The notes: generated by a model from the letters alone, not told the origin. Numbered from the stretch's first letter, positions 49,132 through 59,584 are shown. The stretch is DNA of 64,000 nt from Patiria miniata (GCF_015706575.1 NW_024037064.1:2789427-2853426), one strand, 5' to 3'. Numbers and translations are program-made.

Positions 49132-50345
49132 TCGTTGCTTGATTGGTGGTGCATCTCTAGTGTCAACGCCATGTTCAATCTCTTTGACTGTCCCGATGTC
49201 ATAGATATGAGATGCAAATCATCAGAAAAGTTACAGATGACATCTCTCAGCTGACTGAACTGTTCTTCTGTAAGTTCTCCCTTGGACCTTTTCAGCATGT
49301 CTCTCAGGTGTGCAGGTACATTCGCACATGGGTCATCAGCTAGCCCGAATGCGGAGCTAGTATTTCGAATGTGTTGATCACCTACCGGTGCATGTGCGGC
49401 ACTGGTTCCTTGTGAGTCTGTTTCTGACCCAGAAGCGGTGTCATGAATTTCGGGAAGTACATCAGCTTCCACAGCTTCTCCTACAGCCTGCCCAGGCTTC
49501 AACACCACAAAGCTGTTTGTGACGTTGGCAACATATAATGTCGGCCTGGCTTTGCTGCGGTGTGCAGATCTTGGAATTACAAGATGCGTGTTTGGGAGTG
49601 GTTCTAGGACATAGTCCGGCATTGTCCCTTCTAGCTTACCAACAACCACAGTGACAGAGTTTGGAGGGATAACTCTCCTCTTTCCTACCATCACTCGGGA
49701 AACCCTAGTTTCCCTGGGTTTGTTCCCAAACTGAATAGACACTGTGTCCTCTCCCAGCATCATGAGATTTGTCCCCATATCCATTTTCATAGTTCGGCTC
49801 CTGAAGAAATCAACCCCTAGCAACATATCATCCTCAATTGGGGCGACATGTATTATTTCATGATGTACCGTGGAGCCAATCCTGAAAGACACTGGGCCTA
49901 TTTTGTACCCATTCATTGTTAAGTCTCTCCCAGCCATGTGAAATTTCATGTTAGAGAGTACCTCTGGTTTAGGATGTAATTTATTGAAAATACGATCCGA
50001 CAGTATGGTAGATTCCGCCGCGGTGTCTATTACTGCCTCGATATGCTGGTCCTCTATTTGTACTGGTACATGGTAAACTGCACTTGACTGGATTTGGTTG
50101 ACAGTGACGATGTCTTCTATTGTCTCTGTAGGTGTCTTTGCAAATCCCGTATTGGCAGGGCATTCATCCTCTGCCATCTCGAAAATCGCATTTTCCCTTT
50201 CTTCTCTGATAATATCCCGATGCGGATATTCTACCTCTGTTGTGTCCCGATGTGGTTTTTCTGTACTTTGATGTGCATGGCTAACAACCTGGTGCGGTTG
50301 GTTATTTACTGTGGCAATAAGCGTGTAGCATAGTGGGGGGCTCAA
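49128..50345 (-). CDS. Ty3/gypsy protease region
   Basis: About 405 codons. The retropepsin core lies around residues 105-175: IEAVIDTAAESTILSDRIF, where D-T-A-A replaces the more common D-T-G-A, then GRDLTMNGYKIGP and MLLGVDFFRS. D-T-A variants occur in many invertebrate Ty3 elements, so activity is possible. The stretch after the protease (VIPPNSVTVVVGKLEG) is the usual spacer before reverse transcriptase. It overlaps the RT frame by 4 bp, so expression would need frameshifting or a start/stop overlap. Confidence 0.8.
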   Translation of the reverse strand: MSPPLCYTLIATVNNQPHQVVSHAHQSTEKPHRDTTEVEYPHRDIIREERENAIFEMAEDECPANTGFAKTPTETIEDIVTVNQIQSSAVYHVPVQIEDQHIEAVIDTAAESTILSDRIFNKLHPKPEVLSNMKFHMAGRDLTMNGYKIGPVSFRIGSTVHHEIIHVAPIEDDMLLGVDFFRSRTMKMDMGTNLMMLGEDTVSIQFGNKPRETRVSRVMVGKRRVIPPNSVTVVVGKLEGTMPDYVLEPLPNTHLVIPRSAHRSKARPTLYVANVTNSFVVLKPGQAVGEAVEADVLPEIHDTASGSETDSQGTSAAHAPVGDQHIRNTSSAFGLADDPCANVPAHLRDMLKRSKGELTEEQFSQLRDVICNFSDDLHLISMTSGQSKRLNMALTLEMHHQSSNE

Positions 50346-50374
50346 CAGATGCGGTGAGTCCTCCTGGCCGTAAT

Positions 50375-52135
50375 CTACTGGGGCGAAAACCCGGCCTCCG
50401 TCTTCGTCCCTTGAGATTTTGGCTGCTCATCTTCGAAACGAAGAACCTTGGTTTCTTTTCCCTTCAGGTCCTTTGTTGGGCACTCTCTTGCAAAATGCTT
50501 CTCGTCGCCACACAAATAGCAGGCTCGCCGACTCGGAGATGTGCTCCTCTGTCGTCCCAGCTCCCGGAACATTCCCTTGATCTCTGTAGTAAGATCAGAG
50601 ATAGAAGCAGCTACCTGCTTGGTCAAAGCTGATGTAGCCACTGTCATCTGTGACATCTGCTTAGCCAACCCTGCTATCCCTACATCCTGTGTAGGCTCTG
50701 GTGTTTTGTTGCCACTTTCTCTTTTAAGGATAGGCTGGGGAGTCGACTGCTTCCTTCTCACTTCCATTTTCCTTATCCTTAGATCTTCTTCTTCCTCTTC
50801 CTCGGAACCAGGGTCGTTTTCGCCGAACTCATACGATGCGCATTTATATGCCCTAACTGGGGGTGCTGACTTGGTTGGCTTTTGTGGAGCATGTCTGGCA
50901 CCTGCTGATTTGCTGATGCAGCGGAACCACTCCATCTTGTCCATTGCCTCGTCAAATGTTTTAGGTTGCTGTATGCAGGCATGCTGACCAGCTTCCTTGT
51001 CCAGGCTTCCCATGCAAAACCTGATGATCGCATTCTTCCTGATCCACGCCTCGGGCAAATCCTTGTAGGCCTTGGCTGCCAAGGAGAGGATTTTATCGGC
51101 CCAGTCTCTTAGGGTCTCGCCTTCTTCTTGGCATTCCAATTGGAAACGGGCCTGTAGGGTCTCGGGAAGTTCTTCCCTCTTAAACCTCTTGTTAAATTCT
51201 GAGATGAGGTGGCTGTAGGACAAGTCTTCGTTCATCTTACTTAGAAGGACGTAGAAGTCTGCAGCTTTCCCTGTCAATCCCCAAATCAACATATCTTTTT
51301 TCTGACTTTCTGTCCAACCAACAGACATTGCGTAGGTCTCAAACATCCGTTTGTAAAGAGACCAATCGAGTTTGCCATCAAACTCCAGCGTCTTGGGGAG
51401 CACTCGTGGTTTCCGGTCCTCTGGCGTCACACCTCGAGCCTGGGGTGCGCGAGCAGCCGACTGCGGGATTGCCACTGGACGGTGCCTATACGGAAGTGGT
51501 GGTACCATATCTGGTGACGGATATGGAGGTTGACCATACCATTGCTGTGGTGGGTCAGGGCGGTATGCCACCGACTGCGGTGGTAGGTACGGGTAAGCAC
51601 CTACATCTGGGTTTTGGGGTGGAATTGGTGGGTATGCATACATGTACGTGGACGGTGGTGCGTATCTGTCCGAGTAAAAAGACCATGGGGGCATGTCTTG
51701 CGACACCGGCCTACCAGGTTTGTGTGATACATAACCCTGAGGTCTGCATCGTGCTTGAGCAGTGTCAATGTGGTGCGACATGTTCTGCACGAAGGCCTCT
51801 GTGGAATGTGGAGGGGGTTCTGATGGCTTTGGTTGACTGGACGACCTGTTGCGGTTGTCCTGTTGCGCGGGTGCCACCGGCTCCCTAGTCGGACTTTGAT
51901 CTGACTGCATGGTTGCCTGCTGACAGGTGGGGTCTGTGGTGAAGTCGATTGACCTATACAACCTCTCCGAGGGTTTTAACCTGGGTATGTGTTCAATGTT
52001 ATCGGGAGTTATTGGAAAATTCTCCTCCCTGTATTGGACGATATTTCTAGCAATCCTAGACCCTATCCCGTGAAGTTGTTGCAACTCAACCTCCCCTGCA
52101 AAATTTATCGGAACTAATCTGGACATGAGGAACAA
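50375..52135 (-). CDS. Ty3/gypsy Gag with N-terminal HhH-like motif and CCHC knuckle
   Basis: An open frame of 586 codons. Residues about 17-36, ELQQLHGIGSRIARNIVQYR, have the L-x-G-I-G hairpin of ComEA-type helix-hairpin-helix DNA-binding motifs. A long Pro/Tyr-rich segment follows, then the capsid helices (LEFDGKLDWSLYKRMFETYA; ELPETLQARFQLECQEEGET; WADKILSLAAKAYKDLPEAW). A charged linker and one zinc knuckle near the end (CYLCGDEKHFARECP) complete it. It forms the particle and packages RNA. There are no internal stops, consistent with a young copy. Confidence 0.87.
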   Translation of the reverse strand: MFLMSRLVPINFAGEVELQQLHGIGSRIARNIVQYREENFPITPDNIEHIPRLKPSERLYRSIDFTTDPTCQQATMQSDQSPTREPVAPAQQDNRNRSSSQPKPSEPPPHSTEAFVQNMSHHIDTAQARCRPQGYVSHKPGRPVSQDMPPWSFYSDRYAPPSTYMYAYPPIPPQNPDVGAYPYLPPQSVAYRPDPPQQWYGQPPYPSPDMVPPLPYRHRPVAIPQSAARAPQARGVTPEDRKPRVLPKTLEFDGKLDWSLYKRMFETYAMSVGWTESQKKDMLIWGLTGKAADFYVLLSKMNEDLSYSHLISEFNKRFKREELPETLQARFQLECQEEGETLRDWADKILSLAAKAYKDLPEAWIRKNAIIRFCMGSLDKEAGQHACIQQPKTFDEAMDKMEWFRCISKSAGARHAPQKPTKSAPPVRAYKCASYEFGENDPGSEEEEEEDLRIRKMEVRRKQSTPQPILKRESGNKTPEPTQDVGIAGLAKQMSQMTVATSALTKQVAASISDLTTEIKGMFRELGRQRSTSPSRRACYLCGDEKHFARECPTKDLKGKETKVLRFEDEQPKSQGTKTEAGFSPQ

Positions 52136-53057
52136 AGAAATCTTCCCTCAAAAGATTTACGGCGTACAAAGTTGCTCTCGGTAGCACGACAAATTACATG
52201 TACACAGCTCCAGAATGCTCCAGTCATGAACAAAAAATTATCCCAAACAAAAATACAACAGATGCGTTGTTTTCACCAAGAAATAAATTGGAAAAAATTA
52301 ACGCAAAACAAAATTACAATGGCTGCCTAGCTTAAATACCACAGAAATACAACGGATGCGTTGTCTTCACCAACAAAAAAACAGGCTGAATGCGTTCTAG
52401 GCATAAACGCTTTCTTGTTGTTGCTTTTTATTTTGTTGTGTTTAAATTATTTATTAACACAAGCAACATGCATTGACTAAAACAGGAATCACAAAAAAAA
52501 AGGAAAGTAATTGAGGAATATTACTTATATAATACCTGTTACGGTATTAAGTTACCCAAGATACCACAGACGTGCTTTATTTGTTTAGTGCAATAGACTG
52601 CAGAGAACACACACATGTATCTCTAACCACAGTCCAACAGTATATAGTCCCCAAAATCAGCCCCGTCTATTTCTATATTCAGATGCGAAATAAAAATAGA
52701 CAGTAGTAAACATGGTAATTTATGTTGAAAACTGTAAAGAGGGGCGTCCCACTAGCTGACTGTATGCTAAAGTGACCCAAGGTCTCAAAATTGTAAACGG
52801 CCAAAGTACCCAAAGTGAGGGGCTAACCAGTTGTTAATTTGTTTTGTGGACGGTCATGACACTGACCATGCTGACAGTACTATTATCTTTAACCACTTTC
52901 CCTTCCGCTTATTTTTCCCCCTTTTATTTTTTTTTTATGTTGTATTTTTCTCTTTGTATTGGTTTAATTCCTTATCAAACCCAATACTGAGGTCAAGAGA
53001 TGGCCCAACAATAAGCTCTAAATGTACTGAAGGCTACTTGCTGTGCCGCTCCGAACT
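52136..53057 (-). other. Untranslated leader of the young Ty3/gypsy element
   Basis: Non-coding DNA between the primer site and Gag. A short direct repeat (ACAACGGATGCGTTGT and AACAGATGCGTTGT, about 52256-52270 and 52350-52366) is present. Confidence 0.6.
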
Positions 53058-53071
53058 ATCCTCGTCGCCAA
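53058..53071 (-). other. Primer-binding-site-like motif
   Basis: On the minus strand TTGGCGACGAGGAT directly follows the LTR end CACTACA. It is identical to the motif at 21382-21395 of Ty3/gypsy copy 1. Confidence 0.75.
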
Positions 53072-53447
53072 TGTAGTGCTTCATGGTGTATCTGCACGTG
53101 CGTCAGGAGCGTGAACCGAGACGGTGCTTGCCGCGGCCGACTTCACTTCTTACGGGTCCGAATTCCTCGTAAAAAGACAAGCCCGCAGGATTACTGTTAA
53201 TCCCAGGCTTGAGTCCGATCCGGCAACTTGGGTCTCGAACGCAAAGGAGACGGATTGGTGCAGAAACACGAGAACACTAGAAGTTCTAGAAGAGTTTTGG
53301 TAACAACCATGTGACAATGTTTATCATACAACAACGACTGATCTAAGATGGCGGCGCCCACGAAAAACGATAAATTGATCATCGGTCACGTGACCGCATA
53401 ATTCTGATACATTGATTAGTACGGGTGAAATATCAACTGGCACTACA
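53072..53447 (-). repeat. 5' LTR of the young Ty3/gypsy element
   Basis: 376 bp, the partner of 46756-47131. Confidence 0.92.
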
Positions 53448-53530
53448 CAATCAAAACCAGACTTTTCTCAATTCTAATAATACCCGGTTTGCAATTTTGG
53501 ACAGATTTTTGGGGTAGAAATCATGATTTT
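53448..53530. repeat. Foldback element, right arm
   Basis: Reverse complement of 46583-46665. Its first four bases are the target duplication of the LTR element. Confidence 0.85.
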
Positions 53531-53594
53531 AGACTTTAGTCTAAATAATTTAAACAAAACAGGGGCCCTTCACTTTCATGACTTCACGATCGCC

Positions 53595-53662
53595 GTGGCC
53601 TCGGTATTGCTGCACTGTACGTTAGGCCAATGAACGTACAGCGCAGCAAATACCGAGGCCAC
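53595..53662. repeat. Short hairpin
   Basis: Arms GTGGCCTCGGTATTGCTGC and its near-perfect complement, with a 6-bp loop region around AGGCCA. Confidence 0.8.
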
Positions 53663-54201
53663 ACAAGTGAGGCTAGCCTAAAAAAAAATCATGAATTCAG
53701 TGTTTAGAAATAGAAAAGTGCGTCCCAAAACTGGGCACACAAATTTCGGCCGAATTTGTCATGTCCAAAAAAATTCTGCAACCACTTACCGAAATGAGTT
53801 GAAAATGAAGCGAGTCTGAAGTTTCGGCTTAGGCCCCTACTGTGCAAAGGCACTGTGAACTGATTGCCTCAGAAATATGACGAAAAATCATCTCAACATC
53901 CCCAAAAGCATGAAAAGTCATGAAACAGAAAGTTAACTCCTCCGACATGTCCGATGTTCTTGCACGCAAAATGGCGAATCTCCCACAATCCACTTCACTG
54001 TTTACATCATTTGCATTTCGTCACCGTAGATATATGAATAAAGAATAGCAAATTATGAATATTTATCTTGACCTTTGAGACTGAGGCACGGGTCATCAAC
54101 ACTTGAGGGCGCACTATTCTCCCATCGGTGATCGGACGTGGTTGCGAATGCGATTTTAACTCGAAATTCTAGCTTTATTTGTCGTCTAATTAAAAGTCAG
54201 C

Positions 54202-56273
54202 ATGCCAGTCATGAAAGATCTGATCAGAGGTCTGTATCGAGGAGCAAACAGACACAAAGAGATGACCAGCAAACGGGCTAATAAACACTTTCACCCGAGT
54301 AAGTGAAGCAGAAATTTGAGAAACTATGGGGCGGCCGGGGGGGGGGGGGGGGCGGAGCCCAGCGGCGGCGGGGGGGGGGGGGGGGTGTCACTAGTTAAGA
54401 TAGACCTGACATAATTAAGGCACCCCGTGTGCCTTCTAGCACAATATTACTCATTATCAGTATCAATTTTAGTCCGAGTAACTTGGACCCAACTTATCGC
54501 CTTTTTAAAAATTTGGACATGGTCTGGCGATAGTAGGGTCCAAGCCCATTCCTCGACCTAGACAACACAGTCACTGACAGTCCCAAAAACCAACATTTTC
54601 CAACAAAAAACATCAGATTTCACCTTCAAAACGGCCTCCAAATTACTATATATGCCACCTGAGGTACAAGTAGACATCGATAATTAAGATAGTTGTACTG
54701 AAGTTTACTTACGATCCGGAAAAAAAGTGAAATTTTCCGTTCATTTCGGAGAGCTCCCCTCGCGATCTTGAACACGTTAAATTTGCGATCGTGTTTAAAG
54801 TTTGAACGACGCGATTTCTTCTACATGCCCAGCGTACATTCGATGGTCCCCGTATCCCGAGTGCGATTCCGTTACCGAGCGCGCGCGATGCATCGATTAT
54901 GATAATGAGTAGACTGGATCACGTTTGTAAACACATGTGCATTTCAAACGATAATAGGGAGTCGGGAACTAGCGCAGCTTTTATAGCGGGTACCAGTTCA
55001 AGCTGGTTCCCGATTCCCTTTTACAGTTCGAAATGCACATGTATGTGTTTACAAACGTGATCATTATCATAATCGATGCATCGCGCGCGCTCGGTAACGG
55101 AATCGCATACGGGATACGGGGACCATCGAATGTACGCTGGGCATGTAGAAGAAATCGCGTCGTTCAAACTTTAAACACGATCGCAAATTTAACGTGTTCA
55201 AGATCGCGAGGGGAGCTCTCCGAAATGAACGGAAAATTTCACTTTTTTCCGGATCGTAAGTAAACTTCAGTACAACTATCTTAATTATCGATGTCTACTT
55301 GTACCTCAGGTGGCATATCTAGTAATTTGGAGGCCGTTTTGAAGGTGAAATCTGATGTTTTTTGTTGGAAAATGTTGGTTTTTGGGACTGTCAGTGACTG
55401 TGTTGTCTAGGTCGAGGAATGGGCTTGGACCCTACTATCGCCAGACCATGTCCAAATTTTTAAAAAGGCGATAAGTTGGGTCCAAGTTACTCGGACTATA
55501 TCAATTTACCATCTTTGGGGTCTTCGTAAATGGATGGGATTTGGTTGGGCGCGCTGTGACTGATTTTTTTGATAGACAAATTTCCAGGCCTAGGGCTAGG
55601 CCTAGGCCTAGCCCCCCTACATAAATATCAAGTGTATTCTTACTTCAAGAATTCCACTTTCTCAAACAAAAATCCCCCCCCCCTTCCCCCAAAAAAGAAG
55701 CTTCCTTTATAAGTTCACTTGGTTTAGGCCTAGTTAGGCATTAAAAAAGTGGTGTGGCGATGCAGGGTTTTTGTTCCATAAGATTTCGGCTGATGTTTCA
55801 GGTAACTGATTGTAACTCTTTGATCCCCCTAAACAGCTTAAACTCTATAAAAAAATATCCTTCAGGTGACCTCAGTAAGGCATAAGGTTTGAGAATTCTG
55901 CACCCAATTACAAATTGAAAAATGCTGTACAAATGGTGTTACCCGCAAACTTTTATAATTGATCAATATCGGCCATGCAAAGCATCAAGTCAAAGATACT
56001 TTTCAAAGTCTTGTGTGGTTTGGAATTTCCTTGTTGTTTTTCTCCAAAATTCCAGTCGGATGCTTGTGTTCTGTTTCTGATACCTTATGCTGAAACTTGC
56101 ACCCTACATGTAGTTAAACACATTGGCAGATCAAGGGGGGTGCTACGGGGGTGTGCGCCCCCCTCCCCCCTCCCCCCTCCCCCTCCCCCCTCCCCCTCCC
56201 CCCTCCCCCCCCCCCCCCCCCCAGTGTCCACAATTTGGTAAAGAAAGACCATTTTTCACTCGAATGAGCTGTT

Positions 56274-56314
<41 letters not shown>

Positions 56315-58469
56315 CACAAACCTCTCTGGATCCGCCACTGAAACATACATTATGTAAATGCCTATATTTTGGCCCTTGGAAACCTTTTAAATTAAACCTA
56401 CATGTACATGTATGTCATGATTTTTGAATTTGCATGTACACTTATTACTATCAAAACCTATAAGAGGGGCACTGTCGGGCCTGAAAGTATCTCCATCCAA
56501 ATATTTTACTTATATGAAACCCAACTTTTTGTGTTGTTACAGGTCGGGGAATACAACCTACAGGAATAAAGGTCGGCTGTAAGTATTAAACCAGGTCATT
56601 ACAATACATCTCATGCATATTCATGAGCCAAAAGCCAGTCAGTGACAAACGAGGTCGCTATCAACAAGATGAGTCAAATCAGTCTTGGCAATATTGGCAG
56701 CTCTACCCAGGAAATTCCTAGCATACATCACATGCTGTATTTAACTAATACGTGGGATTTGATGTCATATCTGAAGATGTCAAAATTGTCCCATTTTTTC
56801 ACCTGCGTTTACTTTCCAGTTGTAGAAAACATTTATATTCACAAAGAAGTTACAATTACATGTACATATTAACAGAAATCAGACCTAAGAGTCTAAGGCA
56901 ACAAGATTCTTCAAAGTCAAAGGTGTTTTTTTTTCCTTGATCACTTTGCAGTAAGATTCAAGAACGTGAAGGAGATGATTCCTGAGATTGTCGTTCCAAA
57001 TCTGGACGGATTCACGGTAAGTGGGGATGTTTTGGTCAATTGTTTCCTTGGCATGCATATGCCAAACATACCATCACCCCAAACAGACAACATTTTATTC
57101 AAGTGATTCCAAATGGTTATTCACTGATAACTTTCATTCATGTGGCCTACATGATGGGCTGTGGTCCAATGGTTACGGGGTTGGACTTGTGTGCCGTGGT
57201 ACACGGGTTCGAATCCTGACGGGGGACAAGGTGCTTGTGCGCTTGGGCAAGGCACTTTACTACGATTGCCTCTCTCCACCCAGGTGTAGTAAATGGGTAT
57301 CTGGTAGGAAGAAGTTCCTTTAGCCCTTACCCCACCTTAAGCTCCAAAATACTACTGAGTAGTAACCTGTAGTATGCATATTTTTTTCCATACAAGTGTG
57401 CACAACACATGTAGCATTCTGTAGTATTTGGTCCTTGACCCCCAAAGAGCCCTTAGGACGTTAGGTAATGGCAGCCGTGCTAAAGTCGGGTAATATTGGA
57501 GCGCCAGGAGTGTTGATCAATTTCAATTCCCCCTCCCCCCTCCCCCTCCTGGATGGGATGCCAGTCCATAGCATTTTTTCACCAGCCTATACATGTACAA
57601 GTACACATTTAACTTCTGGCGAGAGAGAGCAAATACTGGTTAAGTAGGTTGCCCAAGGACACATCATATGGCCAGTTGCAGGATTTAAACACCCTTTGTT
57701 CATGAGTCATAACCTAAATCACTAGTCAGGTTAAAACCGAGTACTCGTGCACTGAATTGGGATAAATGCAAATGATCCTCCTTTGAACTGATGCAGGTAA
57801 CATCCCCATTGGGGGGAGTTGGGGCCGGGGGAGGGGGGGGGGGTGGGTTACCCACCCAACCCCCATGGGGATGTAACTTGCATCAGTTTAAAGGCTTTTG
57901 TAGGATCATTTGCAGTTATCCCAAAAGTATTTACCAAATTATTATCAAGAGGCTTGCTTGGATTAAACACTTCGTGAAATTCTTTTGTCTGGCTTGCTGT
58001 CATTCACTAAAACTTCAGAAGAAATCGAGACGTGTAGGTGATTTCCAATGATCAGTCAATTGACTGATTTTTGGAAATACCGAGTGCTATGAAATTTTTT
58101 TGCTGACGAAGGTCACACATACTTTTCACCGTTTTCTCGAAAAGTGTTAAATCCACTGAGCTGAAACCTAGGTATTGAACATTCTTCTTTAAATTTTGAG
58201 TGGTATTATTATTGGAAACGAACAAAATGCATGAAAAGCAAATGATACTATATACCTTTTTTTTTTGTTAAATCCCTATTTTAACAATTTTTGCTTGACA
58301 GTTGAAGCCGTACGTATCCCACAAATGCCCAGACACCGAGCAGCCTGCTATCACTGCGAGGGAGCTCTTTGATGCCTGTATCGCACCGCAGGTCAGGGCC
58401 GACTTCAAAGCCGGAAAGTACTCCGACGCCAGCACAGAGACCGACAACAGTCAGGACACAAAGAGCTGA
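54202..58469 (+). CDS. mrpl41: Mitochondrial ribosomal protein mL41
   Basis: A structural protein of the large mitoribosomal subunit. Exons are 54202-54298, 56543-56578, 56952-57016 and 58302-58469. All introns are GT..AG and the phases (1, 1, 0) join without error, giving 121 residues plus TGA; the human protein is 137. The start is the ATG of MPVMKDLIRGLYRGANR, a basic amphipathic N-terminus that suits a mitochondrial targeting signal. A second in-frame ATG lies three codons later. The conserved core spans exons 3-4: RFKNVKEMIPEIVVPNLDGF joined to LKPYVSHKCPD, then TARELFDACIAPQVRADFK. These match the animal mL41 (MRP-L27 Pfam family) signature with LKPYVS. The short acidic C-terminus lacks the longer vertebrate tail. 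Intron 1 carries a 1029-bp hairpin transposon, intron 2 is short, and intron 3 carries a SINE and a hairpin MITE. Confidence 0.95.
54336..54385. repeat. Poly-G tracts in mrpl41 intron 1
   Basis: Two G runs of about 14 and 18 bases separated by a GC-rich spacer, just after the first exon. They could form G-quadruplexes. Confidence 0.8.
54470..55498. mobile_element. 1029-bp long-hairpin transposon with 9-bp target duplication
   Basis: The whole element is one inverted repeat with arms of about 500 bp and a loop near 54985-55005. The ends are TAGTCCGAGTAACTTGGACC and its complement. A perfect 9-bp TATCAATTT duplication lies at 54461-54469 and 55499-55507. It has no coding capacity. Long terminal arms and a 9-bp duplication fit a Foldback/Mutator-type non-autonomous element. 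It lies in mrpl41 intron 1. Confidence 0.93.
56121..56340. mobile_element. hAT-like short element with C tracts
   Basis: The left end CATTGGCAGATC and the reverse complement of the right end, CAGTGGCGGATCCAG, form an imperfect inverted repeat of hAT style. The inside is dominated by C runs (about 56159-56222 and 56277-56312). Target duplication was not clear. Confidence 0.5.
57154..57330 (+). repeat. tRNA-derived SINE
   Basis: An A-box-like TGGTCCAATGGTTA (57162-57175) and a perfect B box GGTTCGAATCC (57206-57216) are 31 bp apart. A non-tRNA body (TTGGGCAAGGCACTTTACTA, then TCTCCACCCAGGTGTAGTAAA and GGGTATCTGGTAGG) follows. This is the RNA polymerase III promoter layout of a SINE. It lies in mrpl41 intron 3, sense orientation. 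It is not a working tRNA gene because the acceptor stem and 3' end are missing. Confidence 0.85.
57757..57924. repeat. 168-bp hairpin MITE
   Basis: Arms TTGGGATAAATGCAAATGATC and GATCATTTGCAGTTATCCCAA, continuing through AACTGATGCAGGTAACATCC and its complement to a G-rich loop. It lies in mrpl41 intron 3. Confidence 0.85.
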
Positions 58470-58625
58470 TGACTTTAGTATACATATTTTGTGTTTGTAA
58501 ATTATGCAATGGAGCCAGACGTCTATTTCACGAAACTTTACTGCTATGGTGTAATTCCACCTAAGCCACAGGCACATTTTGTTGTCTCAAATTTGCTTGC
58601 AATTTCCTCCTTTACAATGATCAAT

Positions 58626-59130
58626 GGGTGCGTTCGATTAGCTTAGCCGGATCGATTCGGGCTAGCCCCGTGCCGTTCAATTAGCTCTAACGTCATTCTT
58701 GGGGCTCACCGGGGTCAGCCACCACAGACCCTACTCGTGGAGCAGAGTCAGTGGTGGAAATCCGTCACACGCATGCGTTGTTCATTCCAAGAAACGGACA
58801 AATATGGCGGCCGGACAGCGGCAATCTCAAGTGGACCCAAAAATCAACTTTATTTGAAGTCTAAAGGTAATTATTTATTGAGTTCATTGCAACTTTTGAG
58901 GCTGTAATTCCAGCCCAACTTTTTTGAGTTTTGCAATTGACTGAAAAGTAGTTCATCTCAAATTAAGACCCAATTCGAAACGGGCGTTTTGTCAGTGGCT
59001 ACGGCCGCAGCTAGGGGCGTCACGTGGGGATCGTAATGGCCCACGGTTGAACGTTCGATTAGCCCGGCTGTCGTGGCTAACCCGCCTGCCTTTACCCGAG
59101 TCGATCCGGGTGAGCTACTCGAATGCACCC
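58626..59130. mobile_element. 505-bp TIR element beyond mrpl41
   Basis: GGGTGCGTTCGATTAGCT (left) and the reverse complement of the right end GGGTGCATTCGAGTAGCT match, continuing into CCGGATCGATTCGGG. Sub-copies of TTCGATTAGC occur inside (about 58676 and 59050). The element starts 157 bp after the mrpl41 stop and may overlap its 3' untranslated region. No target duplication was identified. Confidence 0.72.
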
Positions 59131-59527
59131 TTTACAAATAAAATATTACACCCACCAAGTTTGATGTCAATATGCTTTGAACCCATTAGCACCTGTACTA
59201 CATTGTATTACATTGTGTTTATTCACTAATGAATCCATAAAACCACAGAGTGCTTTGGTACTTTCAGGGACTGCATGGAGTAACAAGCAGGGTGGTTTGG
59301 GGCGTTATACTGACTTATATGGGTTAAACACCACTTTTGATGCTACTGTATCCCACAAGGTGCACATGTTCAGGATGTGATTGCGAATTCGGGATAAGCT
59401 GGGATGTTTCTTCTTGATTTTTCTTTCCGAAGAGGGTACTCTTTCCGTTACGGTAATTGTGTTGCACACTGTGCAATGGACAACCATTACTCAATACATG
59501 TGTATAAAGTTGAATTAAACTGTTTGA

Positions 59528-59583
59528 AGGAGGAATTGAACCTAGGACCTCTGAGTTACTGTACCGGTGCTCTGCCAACTTAG
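59528..59583 (-). repeat. tRNA-derived SINE head fragment
   Basis: On the minus strand GTTGGCAGAGCACCGG (A-box-like) and GGTTCAATTCC (B box) are at tRNA spacing. It is cut at the right by the TIR element starting near 59585, so the 5' end is missing. Confidence 0.65.
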
Positions 59584-59584
59584 A

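Larger units (their letters stand above)
46756..53447 (-). mobile_element. Young Ty3/gypsy-type LTR retrotransposon with TatD-like domain
   Basis: Two 376-bp LTRs (46756-47131 and 53072-53447) differ at about three positions, all in the first 40 bases. The 4-bp CAAT lies on each outer side (46752-46755 and 53448-53451). A purine tract and a primer site lie at the inner edges. On the minus strand the order is Gag (HhH-like motif, capsid, CCHC), protease, reverse transcriptase, the start of RNase H, then a TatD-like hydrolase region. Most of RNase H and all of integrase are missing, so this copy needed help to insert. The LTR identity says it inserted recently. Confidence 0.92.

Noticed and set aside
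56114..56350. Poly-Pro/poly-Gly open frames
   Set aside because: They derive from C/G homopolymer runs in a short mobile element.
57154..57226. tRNA gene
   Set aside because: The A and B boxes are present but there is no acceptor stem pairing or proper 3' end; it is a SINE head.
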